From the NCBI GenBank assembly GCA_019188255.1, contig JAETXT010000008.1, positions 3,162,001 through 3,226,000 on the forward strand: a stretch of DNA of 64,000 nt. Reading direction: 5' to 3'. Source of the stretch: Verticillium longisporum. Its lineage: Eukaryota; Ascomycota; Sordariomycetes; Glomerellales; Plectosphaerellaceae. The translations under genes and the position numbers were made by a program. Below, piece by piece: positions 31,032 through 42,944 of the stretch. The first letter of the stretch is position 1. The number at the start of each line of letters is the position of its first letter. A model generated the notes under the pieces. The model was not told where the DNA came from and ran no database searches. It was given only the letters and a program-made list of their open reading frames with translations.

Positions 31032-33776
31032 TTAACCCCGTACAGCGGCGCCCAGCGCACCGCCGGTGAACTGCGTGCCACCCGCCTGGCGTTGCGCGTA
31101 GCCAACCCCCCCGCGGCCACCGCCTCCGCCCCCCCTTCCGCCTCGGCCGCGCCCTCCGCCGCGTCCGCGGCCGCCCTGCCTCACGAAGGCGTTGGCCGAG
31201 CCCTGCGTGCGCGGCTCCAGTGTGCGCTCGTTCGTCTCGATGAGCGAGCTCGCGCGGTCCGACATGGCGATCGCCAAGCTCTGCAGACGGCTGAGCTCAA
31301 CGCCCTTGCGGAAGATGACGGTCGACGTGACCTGGTCGAGCGAAGCCGCGAGCTCCTCGTGGCTGATCATCTTGCTGATGACAGCCAGCACCTTGCTCGT
31401 CTCCATCTCGAACATGGCGCTGAGCGTCTCCGACGCCAGCGTGTCGTAGAAGGGCGCGTACGTGAAGAGGTACGTGCGCAGACCCTCCTCCTGGATCTGC
31501 TTGGCGAGCATCGTCTTGATGTCGTCCGTGTTGGGCATGAGCTCCCAGATCTTGATGCTGTGGATGAAGTGGATCGACTTCTTCCAGTCGCCCGCCGCGA
31601 GCGCCTTGGACGCCTGCATGACGTGGTCACGCGTGTTCTCTGGGGGCCGGTGAAGATCTGACGCTCGTGGTACTCGAGCATGCGCCTGTACGTCTTGCTG
31701 ATGTTGCGCTTCTTGATGTCCGGTGATGAGCCGGTCTGGGCGAGAACGGGGATCTCGAGCAGCATGCTGCAGGTGAGGTACACGCACTCGAGGAGCTCGA
31801 GGTTAATGTGCATGTGGAAGGGCAGCTGGCGCTGCTTCTCGAGCCTCTCCTGCTCGGGCGACACCTGGTTGTACCTTTGGATCATGACGCCCTGCGCCAA
31901 CAGCTCCTTCTGGCGACCGCTGCCGCAAATCTCTTGCAGAGTGTTCTGGGCGTCGTAGACGAGACCCTTGCGGAAGGCGCAGAGACCGACCTGGACCAGC
32001 GTACGGTTGTAGAGAATCTGAGAAAGAACGTCGAACTGGGGAATGTTCTCCTGCAGATGGGACATGAGCATCATGTCACGAGCATTGTAGTACTCGTTGT
32101 GCAGGGCGAGGAAGTAGACACGGCACAGCATGGCGCGGGCACGGAGGATACCCTCGGCGTTGCTGAAGAGGTAGTTGCAGAGGACGTTGACGAGGTTGCT
32201 GGCATCAGCGTCTTCAGAGCGAGGCGTGATGTCCGACTCGGCCTTGGCAGAGGCAGTCTTCCAGGCGTTCTCCTCAAGAATCTTGATGACTTGGGCAGGC
32301 TGAACCAGTCGTTAGCAAGAGATCATGGGTTGAAATTAAAGACAGTGGGGCTCACCTTGAAGTAGACGTGCTCGAGCCTCCTCGTGACAACACGGTTGAT
32401 GCTTTCCTGAGTAATATCGAGCGCGGCATCCTTTCGGAGGTACTCGTAGTACAGCTGGCCGCGGAAGATGATGTCGTACAGGACACCCTCATCAGTAAGA
32501 CGCTCAATATACTCCGAGGTGTGAGGGTCGATGTTCTGGAGCGAGCGGGTGAGCTCATCATCCAGACGCTCGATGAACGAGACGATGCTGCCAGGAACCT
32601 TGATGTACTTCTCGCCCTTCTCAAGCACAGGAGGCTTCTCGTCGTCCTCCCACTCCTCGGCGTTCTCGACAACCACGTAATCGGGGTTGGCCTCGAGGAC
32701 CTCAAACAGGGAGGCAAGCTCCTTTTCGGCAGCCTTACAGTGCACAACGGGCACCGTAGTGGCACCGCAGGAGCTGAGGTCGAAAAGCGGGGTGTCGAGG
32801 GCAAGCAGGACGCGGATCTTCTAGTAAGGCGGGGTGGGGAATTCGCTGAGGTTCTACATAGTCTTGATCTGCTCGGCGCGGTCGGTGTTCTTCTTGCCGC
32901 GAGACTCGATGATGCCACGGAGATGCTTGAAGATGCTCTCGGGGGTGAACTGGAGGGTGCGACCGCCCTTGCCGACCGTGGCAAAGCCATCATCCTCGCC
33001 GAGGGGTTCGGCAACATCCTCAGCCTCGGCGATGCGAACAGTCTTCTTGGGCTTGGAAACCTTCTCCTCTTCCTCCTCGGAATCCATGAAGGCATCGTTG
33101 TCGGCACGGTAGGCCTCGATCTGCGACTGGTAGTCCTTGTTGACCTTCTTGATCTTCTGCTTGACAGCGTTCAGGCCACGGGCAGCGATGGCGTTCATCT
33201 TCTTCGGCGTGACCTTCTGCTTGGCAACGGCCTCGTTCATGTAGTCCTCGAGTTCGGCAATGGTCTTGATGTAAGACTTGGGCGTCTTCCTCGACTCTTG
33301 GATCTTGGCGACCTGGCGGTTGAGCTTGTCGAATTCTGGTAACGCGGGGTCAGCATCAGCACTCTCGCCTTCTCGCCTTCCCGAAAACATGCGAGTCAAT
33401 CCTTACCACTCGAAATAGAGGCCCAGTCGCCATTCTTCTCGCCGTTCTCAATCAACTTGATGGTCGCCTCGAGTTCCTCATGACGCTTGTCCTTTGCGCT
33501 CCTGACCTTGAGCCTCTGCTCGTCGTCGCTGTCCTCGCTCTCAGAGCTGGCGTCTTTGAGGAAACGGTTCAGGCCGGTCGCCTTTCCTCCATCGTCATCG
33601 CTCGAGTCGTCATCCGAGTCATCTTCGTCATTATCATCGTCAGAGTCGTCATCGGAATCGTCGTCGTCGCGGACCTTCTTCTCTTCCTCCTCCTCCTCCT
33701 CGGAGTAGAGCTCCTCCTCGTCGGAAGAGCTCTCGGAGGAGCTGTCGTCACCACCACGGCGGAAGAACCTGGACAT
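31032..33776 (-). CDS. NIP1: Translation initiation factor eIF3 subunit c (NIP1), with base-level damage
   Basis: Three exons: 33407..33776, 32356..33335, 31032..32299; introns of 71 nt (GTAAGG...CCAG) and 56 nt (GTGAGC...TCAG). Expected product 872 aa. eIF3c bridges eIF1/eIF5 and the 40S subunit in the preinitiation complex. Seen: [15 protein letters not shown] start, long acidic Ser/Asp tract, [43 protein letters not shown], the PCI region ([18 protein letters not shown]) and an RGG-rich tail. Two problems: exon 2 has in-frame TAG at 32854..32856 and 32821..32823 inside a conserved stretch with further odd residues (down to about 32737), and exon 3 lacks one base in the run 31642-31646, where QIFTGP must continue as [11 protein letters not shown]. 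Probably sequence error, not a pseudogene. Confidence 0.9.
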
Positions 33777-34320
33777 TTTGGCAGTTGCTTTGCTGTCGCT
33801 CAAAAGGGGATGCCCGAACGGTCTCAAGGTGAGGGGGGAGGGAGGGGTGATAGTGGGTGAAAATTGATGCAGACTGGTGGAGGGGAAAATCAGTAATTTT
33901 CTGTGCGTGCAAGGCAGCGAGTGACTCAGTGATGGTGGTTGGCTCGTTGCGACCCAAAGAACCCCACGTTGCTAAAAGCAGCGACGGCCCTGGCCTTACC
34001 CGAACGAGATTAGCGCATCTTGCATCTGCCTGGACTTCCAGTCAGGAAAAACTCGAGGCGACCGAGACGAGTCGCCTTCATCATCAATCTCGTAACGATC
34101 CCTATCGTTGCGACAGTCATCGCCGCCCGAATCGCGTGACTGATCGTTCACCACATTCACTCATTTCAAAGCGATTTTTCTGTTCCCGAATACCCTGCCG
34201 CATCGCCCGGACTCCACGTCGTTTAACGCGTCTCGGGAGTCGCGCCAGCGACAGTCGTCGAGCTCAGACGAACTCCCTCCCGCCCTCGCTCGCATCATCA
34301 CAATCGCCAATTCATCCAAC
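33777..34320. promoter_or_regulatory. Bidirectional promoter region, eIF3c / PRP8
   Basis: 544 bp between the divergent start codons of two core housekeeping genes. Individual elements were not assigned. Confidence 0.5.
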
Positions 34321-37300
34321 ATGTCCTCACAACCACCACCCCCTCCTCCGGGATGGGGCCCTCCGCCTCCGCCGCCGCCTCCTCCTTCGTCGTCGCTGCC
34401 TCCTCCTCCATCCGCCCCCGCGCCGCCACCACCTGGATACCGTCCTCCGACCGACCCTCAAATCGCAAAGTTTGCCCAGAAGAAGAAGGAATGGCTTCGG
34501 GATCAACGCGCCCGCTTTGGCGAGAAGCGAAAGAGCGGGTTTGTCGAGACGCAGAAAGCTGACATGCCACCGGAGCATCTACGCAAGATCGTCAAAGACA
34601 TTGGTGATGTGTCGCAGAAGAAGTACACCAGCGACAAGCGAAGTTATCTCGGAGCTCTCAAGTTCATGCCGCACGCCGTCCTGAAGCTGCTGGAGAACAT
34701 GCCCATGCCCTGGGAGTCAGCGCGCGAAGTCAAGGTTCTGTATCACGTCAACGGATGCCTGACCCACGTCAACGAGATCCATCGCGTCATCGAGCCCGTC
34801 TTCTTAGCGCAGTGGGCCATGATGTGGACGTTCATGCGAAAGGAGAAGGCCGACCGAAGGCTGTTCAAGCGTATGCGCTTCCCACCATTTGATGACGAAG
34901 AGCCCCCGCTGTCGTGGTCTGAGAACCTCGAAGACGTTGAGCCTGCGGAGCCTATCCAGATGGAGCTGAACGAGGACGAAGACGCAGCAGTTTACGAATG
35001 GTTCTACGATCACAGGCCGCTCCTTGATACACCACATGTCAATGGCGACAGCTACAAGTCCTGGAACCTTACTCTTCCTCAGATGGCCACGCTCTTCAGA
35101 CTGAGTCGACCCCTCATTTCAGACGTTGTCGACAAGAACTACTTCTACCTCTTCGACCGCAAGAGTTTCCTGACCGGAAAGGCGCTCAACGTCGCACTAC
35201 CAGGCGGACCGCGCTTCGAGCCCCTCTACAAGGACATCGATCCCAACGATGAGGACTTCGGAGAGTTCAACGCCATCGACCGAATCATCTTCCGTAATCC
35301 TGTCAGGACAGAGTTCCGCGTGGCGTATCCCTATCTCTACAACTCTCTTCCCCGAAGTGTTCATCTCGCTTGGCATTCATACCCTCAGATCGTCTTCAAG
35401 CGTTCCGACAACCCAGACCTGCCAGCTTTCCACTTCGATCACAGAATCAATCCCATCTCGTCCCGTGCCGTAGCACCGAAGAACCTCACCATCAGCCACG
35501 AGGACGAGCTCTTTGGCGTCGGCAACAACGAGGAGGACGAGGATGTGTTCGAGCTGCCAGCCGACGTCGAGCCATTCTTGAATGAAGAGGAACTCTTCAA
35601 TGACGACACGGCTGCTGCCATTGAGCTGTGGTGGGCGCCGTTCCCCTTTGATCGTCGCTCCGGGCGCATGGTCCGCGCCCAGGATGTACCTCTCATCAAG
35701 CAATGGTACCTCGAGCACGCGCCAACGGACAAGCCTCCCGTCAAGGTTCGCGTGTCGTACCAGAAGCTCTTGAAGAACTTCGTTCTGAACGAGGTCCACA
35801 AGAAGAAGCCAAAGTCACAGCAGCAACAGAACCTGATGCGGAGTCTCAGGCAGACCAAGTTCTTCCAGCAGACCACCATCGACTGGGTCGAAGCCGGTTT
35901 GCAGGTCTGCCGACAAGGTTTCAACATGCTTAATCTCTTGATTCACCGCAAGAACCTTACCTACCTTCATCTCGACTACAACTTCAACCTGAAGCCTGTC
36001 AAGACCCTCACAACCAAGGAGCGAAAGAAGTCTCGCTTCGGCAACGCTTTCCACCTGATGCGTGAGATCCTGCGTTTGACCAAGCTGATCGTCGATGCCC
36101 AGGTTCAATACCGCCTCGGCAACATCGACCCTTTCCAGCTGGCTGACGGCATCCTCTATGCTTTCAACCATGTGGGTCAGCTAACGGGAATGTACCGTTA
36201 CAAGTACAAGCTGATGCACCAGATTCGTTCCTGCAAGGATCTGAAGCATCTGATTTACTACCGCTTCAACTCTGCTCCCGTCGGCAAGGGCCCCGGCTGC
36301 GGTTTCTGGGCTCCCGCCTGGCGAGTTTGGCTCTTCTTCATGAGGGGTATCATTCCACTCTTGGAGCGATGGCTTGGCAACCTTCTGTCTCGTCAGTTCG
36401 AGGGTCGCCACAGCAAGGGTGTCGCCAAAACCGTCACGAAGCAGCGTGTCGAGTCTCACTTTGATCTTGAGCTTCGCGCTTCGGTCATGGCGGACTTGAT
36501 GGACATGATGCCAGAAGGCATCAAACAGAACAAGGTTAACACTGTGCTCCAGCATCTTTCCGAAGCGTGGAGGTGCTGGAAGAGTAACATTCCTTGGAAG
36601 GTGCCTGGCTTGCCAGCGCCCATTGAAAACATCATTCTGCGTTACGTCAAAGCCAAGGCGGATTGGTGGATCTCAGTTGCTCACTACAACCGAGAGCGTA
36701 TTCGACGTGGTGCAACGGTCGACAAGACTGTGGCTAAAAAGAACGTCGGTCGTTTGACTCGTCTCTGGCTGAAGGCTGAGCAGGAGCGCCAGCACAACCA
36801 CATGAAGGACGGTCCTTACGTCTCTTCTGAGGAGGCCGTGGCTATCTACACCACCACCGTGCACTGGCTCGAGTCGCGAAAGTTTTCTCCCATTCCCTTC
36901 CCCAGCGTGTCCTATAAGCATGACACCAAGATTCTCATCCTCGCCCTAGAGCGCCTCCGTGAGGCCTACTCTGTCAAGGGTCGTCTGAACCAGAGCCAGC
37001 GTGAGGAGTTGGCCCTGATCGAGCAGGCTTACGACAGCCCTGGCACAACTCTCGAACGCATCAAGCGCTTCCTCCTGACACAGCGTGCTTTCAAGGAGGT
37101 AGGCATCGACATGAACGACAACTACAGCACAATCAATCCTGTGTATGATATCGAGCCCATTGAGAAGATCAGTGATGCCTACCTTGACCAGTATCTCTGG
37201 TACCAGGCTGATCAACGCCACCTGTTCCCTGCGTGGATCAAGCCTTCAGATTCGGAAGTGCCTCCCCTCCTGGTGTACAAGTGGGCACAGGGCATCAATA

Positions 37301-40300
37301 ACTTGGACAAGGTTTGGGAAACCGAAAACGGAGAGTGCAACGTCATGATCGAGACCGAGTTGTCCAAGGTGTACGACAAAATGGAACTAACTCTGCTCAA
37401 CTCACTGTTGAGACTGATCATGGACCACAACCTGGCAGACTACATCACTGCCAAGAACAACGTTCAGCTGACCTACAAGGACATGAACCACGTCAACAGC
37501 TACGGTATGATCCGTGGCTTGCAGTTCTCGGCCTTCGTTTTCCAGTACTACGGTCTCGTCCTGGACCTGCTGCTTCTTGGCCCCCAAAGAGCCAGCGAGA
37601 TTGCGGGCCCCCTCAAAGCCCCAATGACTTCCTGCAGTTCCGTGACAAGGAGACGGAAACCCGTCACCCGATTCGTCTTTACACCCGTTATGTCGACAAG
37701 ATCTGGGTGTTCCTGCGTTTCACTGCGGAAGATTCGCGTGACCTGATCCAACGTTTCCTCACAGAACAACCCGACCCAAACTTTGAGAATGTTATCGGCT
37801 TCAAGAGCAAGAAGTGCTGGCCAAGAGATTCTCGCATGAGGCTGATGAGGCACGATGTCAACCTAGGAAGGGCTGTCTTCTGGGACCTCAAGAACCGCCT
37901 CCCGCGATCCATCACCACCATTGAGTGGGATGACAGCTTCACGAGCGTTTACAGTCGGGATAACCCCAACCTCCTCTTCTCTATGTGCGGCTTCGAAGTT
38001 CGCATTCTCCCCAAGATTCGGAATCAGAACGATGAGTTCCCGGTCAAGGACAGCGTGTGGTCGCTTGTTGACAATACCACGAAGGAGAGAACAGCACACG
38101 CTTTCCTCCAGGTGACTGAAGATGACATCCAGAAGTTCAACAACCGTATTCGTCAGATTCTCATGTCTTCTGGTTCCACTACATTCACCAAGATCGCCAA
38201 CAAGTGGAACACGGCCTTGATCGCTCTTTTCACCTACTACCGCGAGGCTGCAGTCTCCAGCACTGAGCTACTAGTCACCCTTGTCAAGTGTGTGACGTAG
38301 ATTCAGACTCGTGGCAAGATTGGCCTGAATTCCAAGATGCCGTCTCGATTCCCGCCTGCGGTGTTTTACACTCCTAAGGAACTGGGTGGTCTGGGTATGA
38401 TCTCTGGTTCTCACATTCTCATCCCCGCGAGTGACAAGCGGTGGTCCAAGCAAACGGATACAGGTGTTACGCACTACCGTTCTGGTATGACCCATGACGA
38501 AGAGACTCTCATTCCCAACATTTTCCGATATATTATTCCTTGGGAAGCCGAGTTCATCGACTCGCAGCGTGTCTGGACCGAATACTCGCAGAAGCGCATG
38601 GAAGCCAACCAACAGAACCGTCGCCTGACGCTCGAGGACCTCGAGGACAGCTGGGACCGCGGTCTGCCTCGCATCAACACACTCTTCCAGAAAGATCGCA
38701 GCACGCTTAGCTTTGACAAGGGCTTCCGCGCTCGTGCTGAGTTCAAGATCTACCAACTCATGAAGAACAACCCATTCTGGTGGACGAGTCAACGTCACGA
38801 CGGCAAGCTCTGGAACCTCAACGCCTACCGCACTGACGTTATCCAAGCACTTGGTGGTGTCGAGACCATTCTCGAGCACACGCTTTTCAAAGCCACGGGA
38901 TTCCCGTCCTGGGAAGGCCTCTTCTGGGAGAAGGCGTGCTTGGCCAAGGGAACAATGCTCCTGCGATACGACAGCACCAAGGTTGCGGTTGAAGACGTCA
39001 AAGAGGGTGACTTGCTGCTGGGACCTGACGGCGGCCCGCGACGTGCCTTCAACATCGTCAGCGGAAATGATCGTCTTTACCGCATCCAAGTTGGCGGCAG
39101 CAAGGAAGATCTTGTCGTAACGCCAAATCACATCCTGGTCCTTCATCGAGAAAGCCCGAAGGGCAATGTCCAGGTCTCGGCCACAGAGCGCTATGATACA
39201 GTTGAAATGACCGCTACAGAGTTCGCATCTCTTGATCCTACCGAACAAGGCAAACACCGACTGTTCAGATCCCCTGGGTTCGAGCTGCCCGAGCAAAAAG
39301 TACCCGTCGATCCATACTTCATGGGCCTCTGGCTCGGCGATAGAAACCGATCTAGCGACACGTCCTACTCCAATCACGAGGCGGAAGTACGCCAATTCCT
39401 TGTTCGTCATGCCAGTGATCTCGATCTTCACCTTGTATGGCATGATCGACTTGGCCACACTGCTGTGTGCAGAACCCGACCAGCAGAGCCAACGCTTCCT
39501 CAGGTGAACAACGCGGCACAGCCTGATCGCAAGCGCCCCGCCAGGCAGACTATTATGAAGCAACGACTGACTGCGGGCTGGACTATTCAACCCCATCGTG
39601 CTCCCGGCGAGGCTAGAGTTTGGACCGCGCCCCAAGCTGCTCTGTGCGGTGGCAACGACCAAAGGCACGCATTGGACTCTGTTTCTGGCAGCGAATTGGA
39701 CGACGTCGAACTGGACCTACTTGAGATCGACGATGAAGACGCTGAGACAGAGCTTCTAGACGAAGCTCAGTCTGACGATGAAGCGCCCTCTGGACAGAAT
39801 TCTGACAAACAACTCTCGGAGCGCAAGTGCATCCGCCTTCGCATGGGTCGTGCTTCTTACGGCGACATCCAAGAAGAGGAACAGAACCAGCTACTCGATG
39901 ATATTGTGGATAGACCCCCAGGCAAGTCTGGTATTAACACACTTCGTCATGCCCTCAACGAGCTTGGGCTACTCTCTCACGGCGAGACTGGACCCGAGGC
40001 TGATCGCAAGCGAATTCCCTCTGAATACATGCAGAACTCGCGAGCGGTTCGCCTGGCTGTTCTTGCAGGCCTTCTCGATACAGATGGCAGCTACGTTTGC
40101 TCGGAGAACGTATTCGGCTTCGCTCAGAGCAAGCGTCAGCACTCTACTCTGTTCTGGGATGCTGTCGCCCTGGCTCGCTCTCTGGGCTTTGGTGTATGGA
40201 CCAAGGAACGCATGGCGTGGAACCTGGAACGCACTGCTCAGTTCCCTCAGCTCTTTGCTCAGATCTCTGGAAACCTGACTGAGATTCCCTGCCTACTCCT

Positions 40301-42944
40301 GCGGAAGCAAACCTGCGAGCGCTTCATCCCGCAGAGCCATAGCTTCGCCATCAAGTCAATCTCTCTGGAATCCGAGGATACGGAATGGGCAGGGTTCAGA
40401 GTCGATCAAGATCAGCTCTACTTGCGGCACGATTACTTGGTTCTCCACAACAGTGGTTTTGAAGAGTCCATGAAGTTCAAGAAACTCACGAACGCGCAGC
40501 GTTCCGGTTTGAACCAGATCCCGAACCGTCGCTTCACTCTTTGGTGGTCACCCACGATCAACCGCGCCAACGTTTACGTGGGTTTCCAGGTCCAACTTGA
40601 TTTGACTGGTATCTTCTTGCACGGCAAGATTCCTACTCTTAAGATCTCGCTGATTCAGATCTTCCGTGCCCATCTGTGGCAAAAGATTCACGAATCTGTG
40701 GTGATGGACTTGTGTCAAGTCTTTGACCAGGAGCTCGAGTCCCTTGGTATCAGCATGGTGCAGAAAGAGACGATCCATCCCCGTAAATCATACAAGATGA
40801 ACAGCTCTTGCGCCGATATTCTGCTCTTCGCCAACCACAAGTGGAATGTCACCAGGCCGTCAATGCTGTTTGACACCAAGGACGTCATTGAGCCGACAAG
40901 TACGAACAAGTTCTGGGTCGACGTTCAACTTCGCTATGGCGACTACGACTCACACGACATTGAGCGTTACACACGTGCGAAGTATCTCGACTACACGACC
41001 GATAGCGCGAGTATTTACCCGTCTGCCACCGGTCTAATGATTGGCATTGATCTCGCATACAACCTGTACTCCGCTTATGGCATGTACTTCCCCGGTCTCA
41101 AGGTACTTATTCAGCAGGCCATGGCCAAGGTCATGAAGGCCAACCCTGCCTTGTATGTTCTTCGCGAGCGTATCAGAAAGGGTCTGCAGCTCTACGCTTC
41201 GGAGAACACCCAGGAGTTCCTAAATTCGCAGAACTATTCTGAACTCTTCAGCAACCAGACTCAGCTGTTCATTGATGACACCAACGTCTACCGTGTTACA
41301 ATCCACAAGACATTCGAAGGCAACTTGACGACAAAACCAATCAACGGAGCCATCTTCATCTTCAACCCTCGCACCGGTCAGCTCTTCCTCAAGATCATTC
41401 ACACAAGCGTCTGGGCAGGCCAGAAGCGTCTCGGTCAGCTCGCAAAGTGGAAGACTGCCGAGGAAGTTGCAGCCCTGATCCGCTCCCTGCCCGTGGAGGA
41501 ACAGCCGAAGCAGCTGATTGTCACCCGCAAGGGTCTCCTTGACCCTCTCGAGGTCCATCTGCTCGACTTCCCCAACATTTCCATTCGCGCCTCCGAGCTG
41601 CAACTTCCGTTCCAGGCTGCGATGAAGGTTGAGAAGCTGGGTGACATGATTCTTCGTGCTACCGAGCCGCAGATGGTTTTGTTCAACCTTTATGACGAGT
41701 GGCTCAAGTCTCTTTCGTCATACACGGCATTCTCGCGTCTGATTCTCATTCTTCGAGCTCTGCACGTTAATCCCGACAAGACCAAGCTCATTCTTCGACC
41801 TGACAAGACGGTCATCACACAAGACCACCATATTTGGCCCACACTGTCGGACGAAGACTGGGTCAAGGTCGAAGTGCAGCTTCGCGACCTCATCCTGAAT
41901 GACTACGGAAAGAAGAACAATGTCAACGTGTCGAGTCTGACCAGCAGCGAGGTTCGCGACATTATTCTCGGCATGGAGATCTCGGCGCCCTCGATGCAGA
42001 GGCAGCAGGCTGCGGAGATTGAGAAGCAGCAGCAGGAACAGCAGCAGCTGACCGCTGTCACGACCAAGACACAGAACGTGCACGGCGAGGAGCTCGTCGT
42101 GACGACGACGTCTCAGTTCGAGCAGCAGACTTTCGCCTCCAAGACGGAATGGAGAACTCGCGCGATTGCCACGTCCAACCTACGCACCAAGTCGAACAAT
42201 ACCTACGTCTCCTCCGTGGACAATGACTCGGATGACATCACCTACGTAATGCCCAACAACATTCTCAAGCGGTTCATCACCATTGCCGATCTTCGCGTTC
42301 AGGTCGCCGGCTATCTGTACGGAACCTCTGTTCCCGACAACGACCAAGTCAAGGAGATCAAGTGCATCGTCATGATCCCCCAGATCGGCGGTCTCCGCAA
42401 CGTGCAGCTCCCCCAGCAGCTGCCGCAGCACGAGTACCTCGAGAACATGGAACCCCTCGGCGTCATCCACACCATGTCCGGCTCGGAGCTGCCGTACATG
42501 TCGGCCATGGATGTTACCGAACACGCCAAGCTGCTTGACACACACTCGACCTGGGACAAGAACGACACCATCACTGTCGCCGTCGCCTTCACGCCCGGCT
42601 CCGTCTCGCTCTCGGCCTGGGGTCTCACGCCGCAGGGCTACAAGTGGGGCGCCGAGAACAAGGACCTTGGAAGCGACCAGCCGCAGGGCTTCACGACGAA
42701 CATGGGCACCAAGCGCAAGCTGCTCCTCAGCCCCCGTTTCCGCGGCTTCTTCCTCGTGCCGGAGACGGGCAAGTGGAACTACAGCTTCATGGGCAGCGCC
42801 TTTGCGGGCATGGAGAAGAAGCCCGTGCACGTCAAGCTCGACACGCCGCTGCCGTTCTACAGCGACCAGCACCGTCCCATCCACTTCCACAGCTTCGCCG
42901 AGCTGGAGGACATTTGGGTGGACCGACAGGACAACTTTGCGTAA
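34321..42944 (+). CDS. PRP8: Pre-mRNA splicing factor PRP8, containing an intein; one frameshift and one in-frame stop
   Basis: Intronless gene; expected precursor 2874 aa, mature PRP8 about 2369 aa. PRP8 is the core of U5 snRNP and holds the spliceosome active site. Order: Pro-rich N-terminus (residues 1-40), the NTD ([38 protein letters not shown] and the U5 region), RT-like and linker regions, the intein, then endonuclease-like, RNase H-like and Jab1/MPN domains, ending [16 protein letters not shown]. The frame breaks at the five-C run 37608-37612 ([15 protein letters not shown] continues as [14 protein letters not shown] one base later). A TAG at 38298..38300 replaces an expected Lys before IQTR. 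The intein occupies 38937..40451. The domain assignment after the intein is from family knowledge. Confidence 0.95.
38937..40451 (+). mobile_element. PRP8 intein (about 505 aa) with LAGLIDADG homing endonuclease domain
   Basis: Inserted between WEKA and SGFEESMK, the site (Prp8-a) used by many fungal PRP8 inteins. Splicing residues are all present: Cys1 (CLAKGTMLL), block [11 protein letters not shown] with Thr62 and His65, block [19 protein letters not shown], penultimate His, terminal Asn505 and Ser+1. The endonuclease domain has block [11 protein letters not shown] (Asp135) and block [12 protein letters not shown] (Asp383), followed by the block H-like ALARSLGF. A strongly acidic linker (about residues 252-285, [16 protein letters not shown]) separates the halves. 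Block C reads GDR where GDG is usual. The intein frame has no break, unlike its host gene. Confidence 0.95.

Noticed and set aside
32819..32857. Short intron removing both TAG codons in eIF3c
   Set aside because: The only GT..AG pair is 37 nt, not a multiple of three, and the enclosed NLSEF stretch resembles eIF3c coding sequence.
32821..38300. TAG read as a sense codon (code change or programmed readthrough) in eIF3c, PRP8 and URB2
   Set aside because: SAS10, the sphinganine reductase, ISA2, URB2 and the Myb gene end naturally with TAG, and the problem codons sit in clusters with other unlikely residues. Sequence error is simpler.
38274..38300. 27-nt intron removing the PRP8 TAG (GTCACC...GTAG)
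   Set aside because: Far below the usual minimum intron size, and it would delete conserved residues around VKC.
38271..39668. 465-codon minus-strand frame opposite the PRP8/intein junction
   Set aside because: The plus strand carries conserved PRP8 and intein motifs over the same bases.
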